From an uncultured Oscillospiraceae bacterium (lineage in GTDB: Bacteria; Bacillota; Clostridia; Oscillospirales; Acutalibacteraceae): a stretch of 41,612 bases of DNA. Position 1 is the stretch's first letter; the number at the start of each line of letters is the position of its first letter. The translations under genes were made by a program, and so were the position numbers. The stretch spans positions 1 to 41,612 of the forward strand of contig CASEMN010000018.1 in assembly GCA_949289045.1 (NCBI GenBank). The letters are read 5' to 3'. Shown here in pieces: positions 41,517-41,612 of the stretch. Below the pieces are notes generated by a model, which ran no database searches, was not told the origin of the DNA, and saw only the letters and a list, made by a program, of their open reading frames with translations.

Positions 41517-41612
41517 AATCAAGCTTCAACCGACAAGGACGAGGCGATAACGGACCTTGAAAATTAAACAACGAAAGACGAAAAGGAACCCTGAAAGAAT
41601 TTGAGATTCAGT
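41517..41612 (+). ncRNA. Leader of an rRNA operon (partial)
   Basis: After the tandem promoters, GACCTTGAAAATTAAAC (41554-41570) is the type of sequence found in clostridial 16S leaders and 16S-23S spacers, where it takes part in precursor processing. No gene follows before the window ends, so 16S should begin soon after 41612. The rRNA itself is not seen; a tRNA operon is the alternative. Confidence 0.65.

Noticed and set aside
1..41612. Mobile elements, CRISPR arrays, prophage or tRNA genes
   Set aside because: I found no transposase, integrase, phage structural gene, regularly spaced repeat or cloverleaf. Gene content and base use are even apart from expression-type codon bias.

Overview
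The window reads as chromosomal DNA of an anaerobic, low-GC Gram-positive bacterium of the Clostridia, probably a gut Oscillospirales/Ruminococcaceae-type organism. The basis is the AT-rich intergenic DNA with classical sigma-A promoters, strong GGAGG ribosome-binding sites, frequent GTG/TTG starts, a fermentative AdhE, and the gene families present. The taxonomic placement is inference. I see no transposase, integrase, CRISPR array or tRNA gene.

Layout. Bases 1-245 hold three hairpins. Then come hflX (-), an orphan PTS EIIC-like permease, nadA-nadB-nadC (de novo NAD), an M14 peptidase (-), a Nudix ADP-ribose pyrophosphatase, and a polar amino acid ABC importer (binding protein, permease, ATPase). 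After a 530-base non-coding stretch with a near-consensus promoter lies the most unusual locus (11364-16870): tandem-SCP2 protein, class III aminotransferase, transketolase N half, transketolase C half, second tandem-SCP2 protein, TetR regulator. A divergent AraC regulator / GH5 endoglycoceramidase-like hydrolase pair follows. Next are a radical SAM protein, a CPBP membrane protease, tadA and an Mrp ATPase. On the minus strand are an MTA/SAH nucleosidase, a Dabb protein, a transmembrane M28 peptidase and its apparently inactive paralogue. Then comes a housekeeping run (DUF951, prfA, tsaC/sua5, coaE, a lytic transglycosylase, an M18 aminopeptidase), then adhE, a shikimate-kinase-like protein and queT behind a preQ1-I riboswitch. 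A degenerate LCP-like protein and a transglutaminase-like protein lead directly into folE-folP-folB-folK. The window ends in what looks like the tandem-promoter leader of an rRNA operon.

The candidate new system is the SCP2/aminotransferase/transketolase operon. Chemically, a transketolase that puts a two-carbon ketol unit on an aldehyde, followed by transamination of the new ketone, gives a 2-amino-1,3-diol. With a long-chain aldehyde held by SCP2-type lipid-binding proteins, that product would be a sphingoid-like base made without serine palmitoyltransferase. The neighbouring GH5 protein resembles endoglycoceramidases, which fits but does not prove a lipid theme. This is a hypothesis; an amino-sugar or aminocyclitol product is the main alternative.

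Other points of interest: the inactive M28 paralogue, a shikimate-kinase homologue lacking key residues, two tandem Rex-like sites at adhE, a structured element between the mtnN and DUF951 promoters, and the cell-surface genes fused by spacing to the folate operon.
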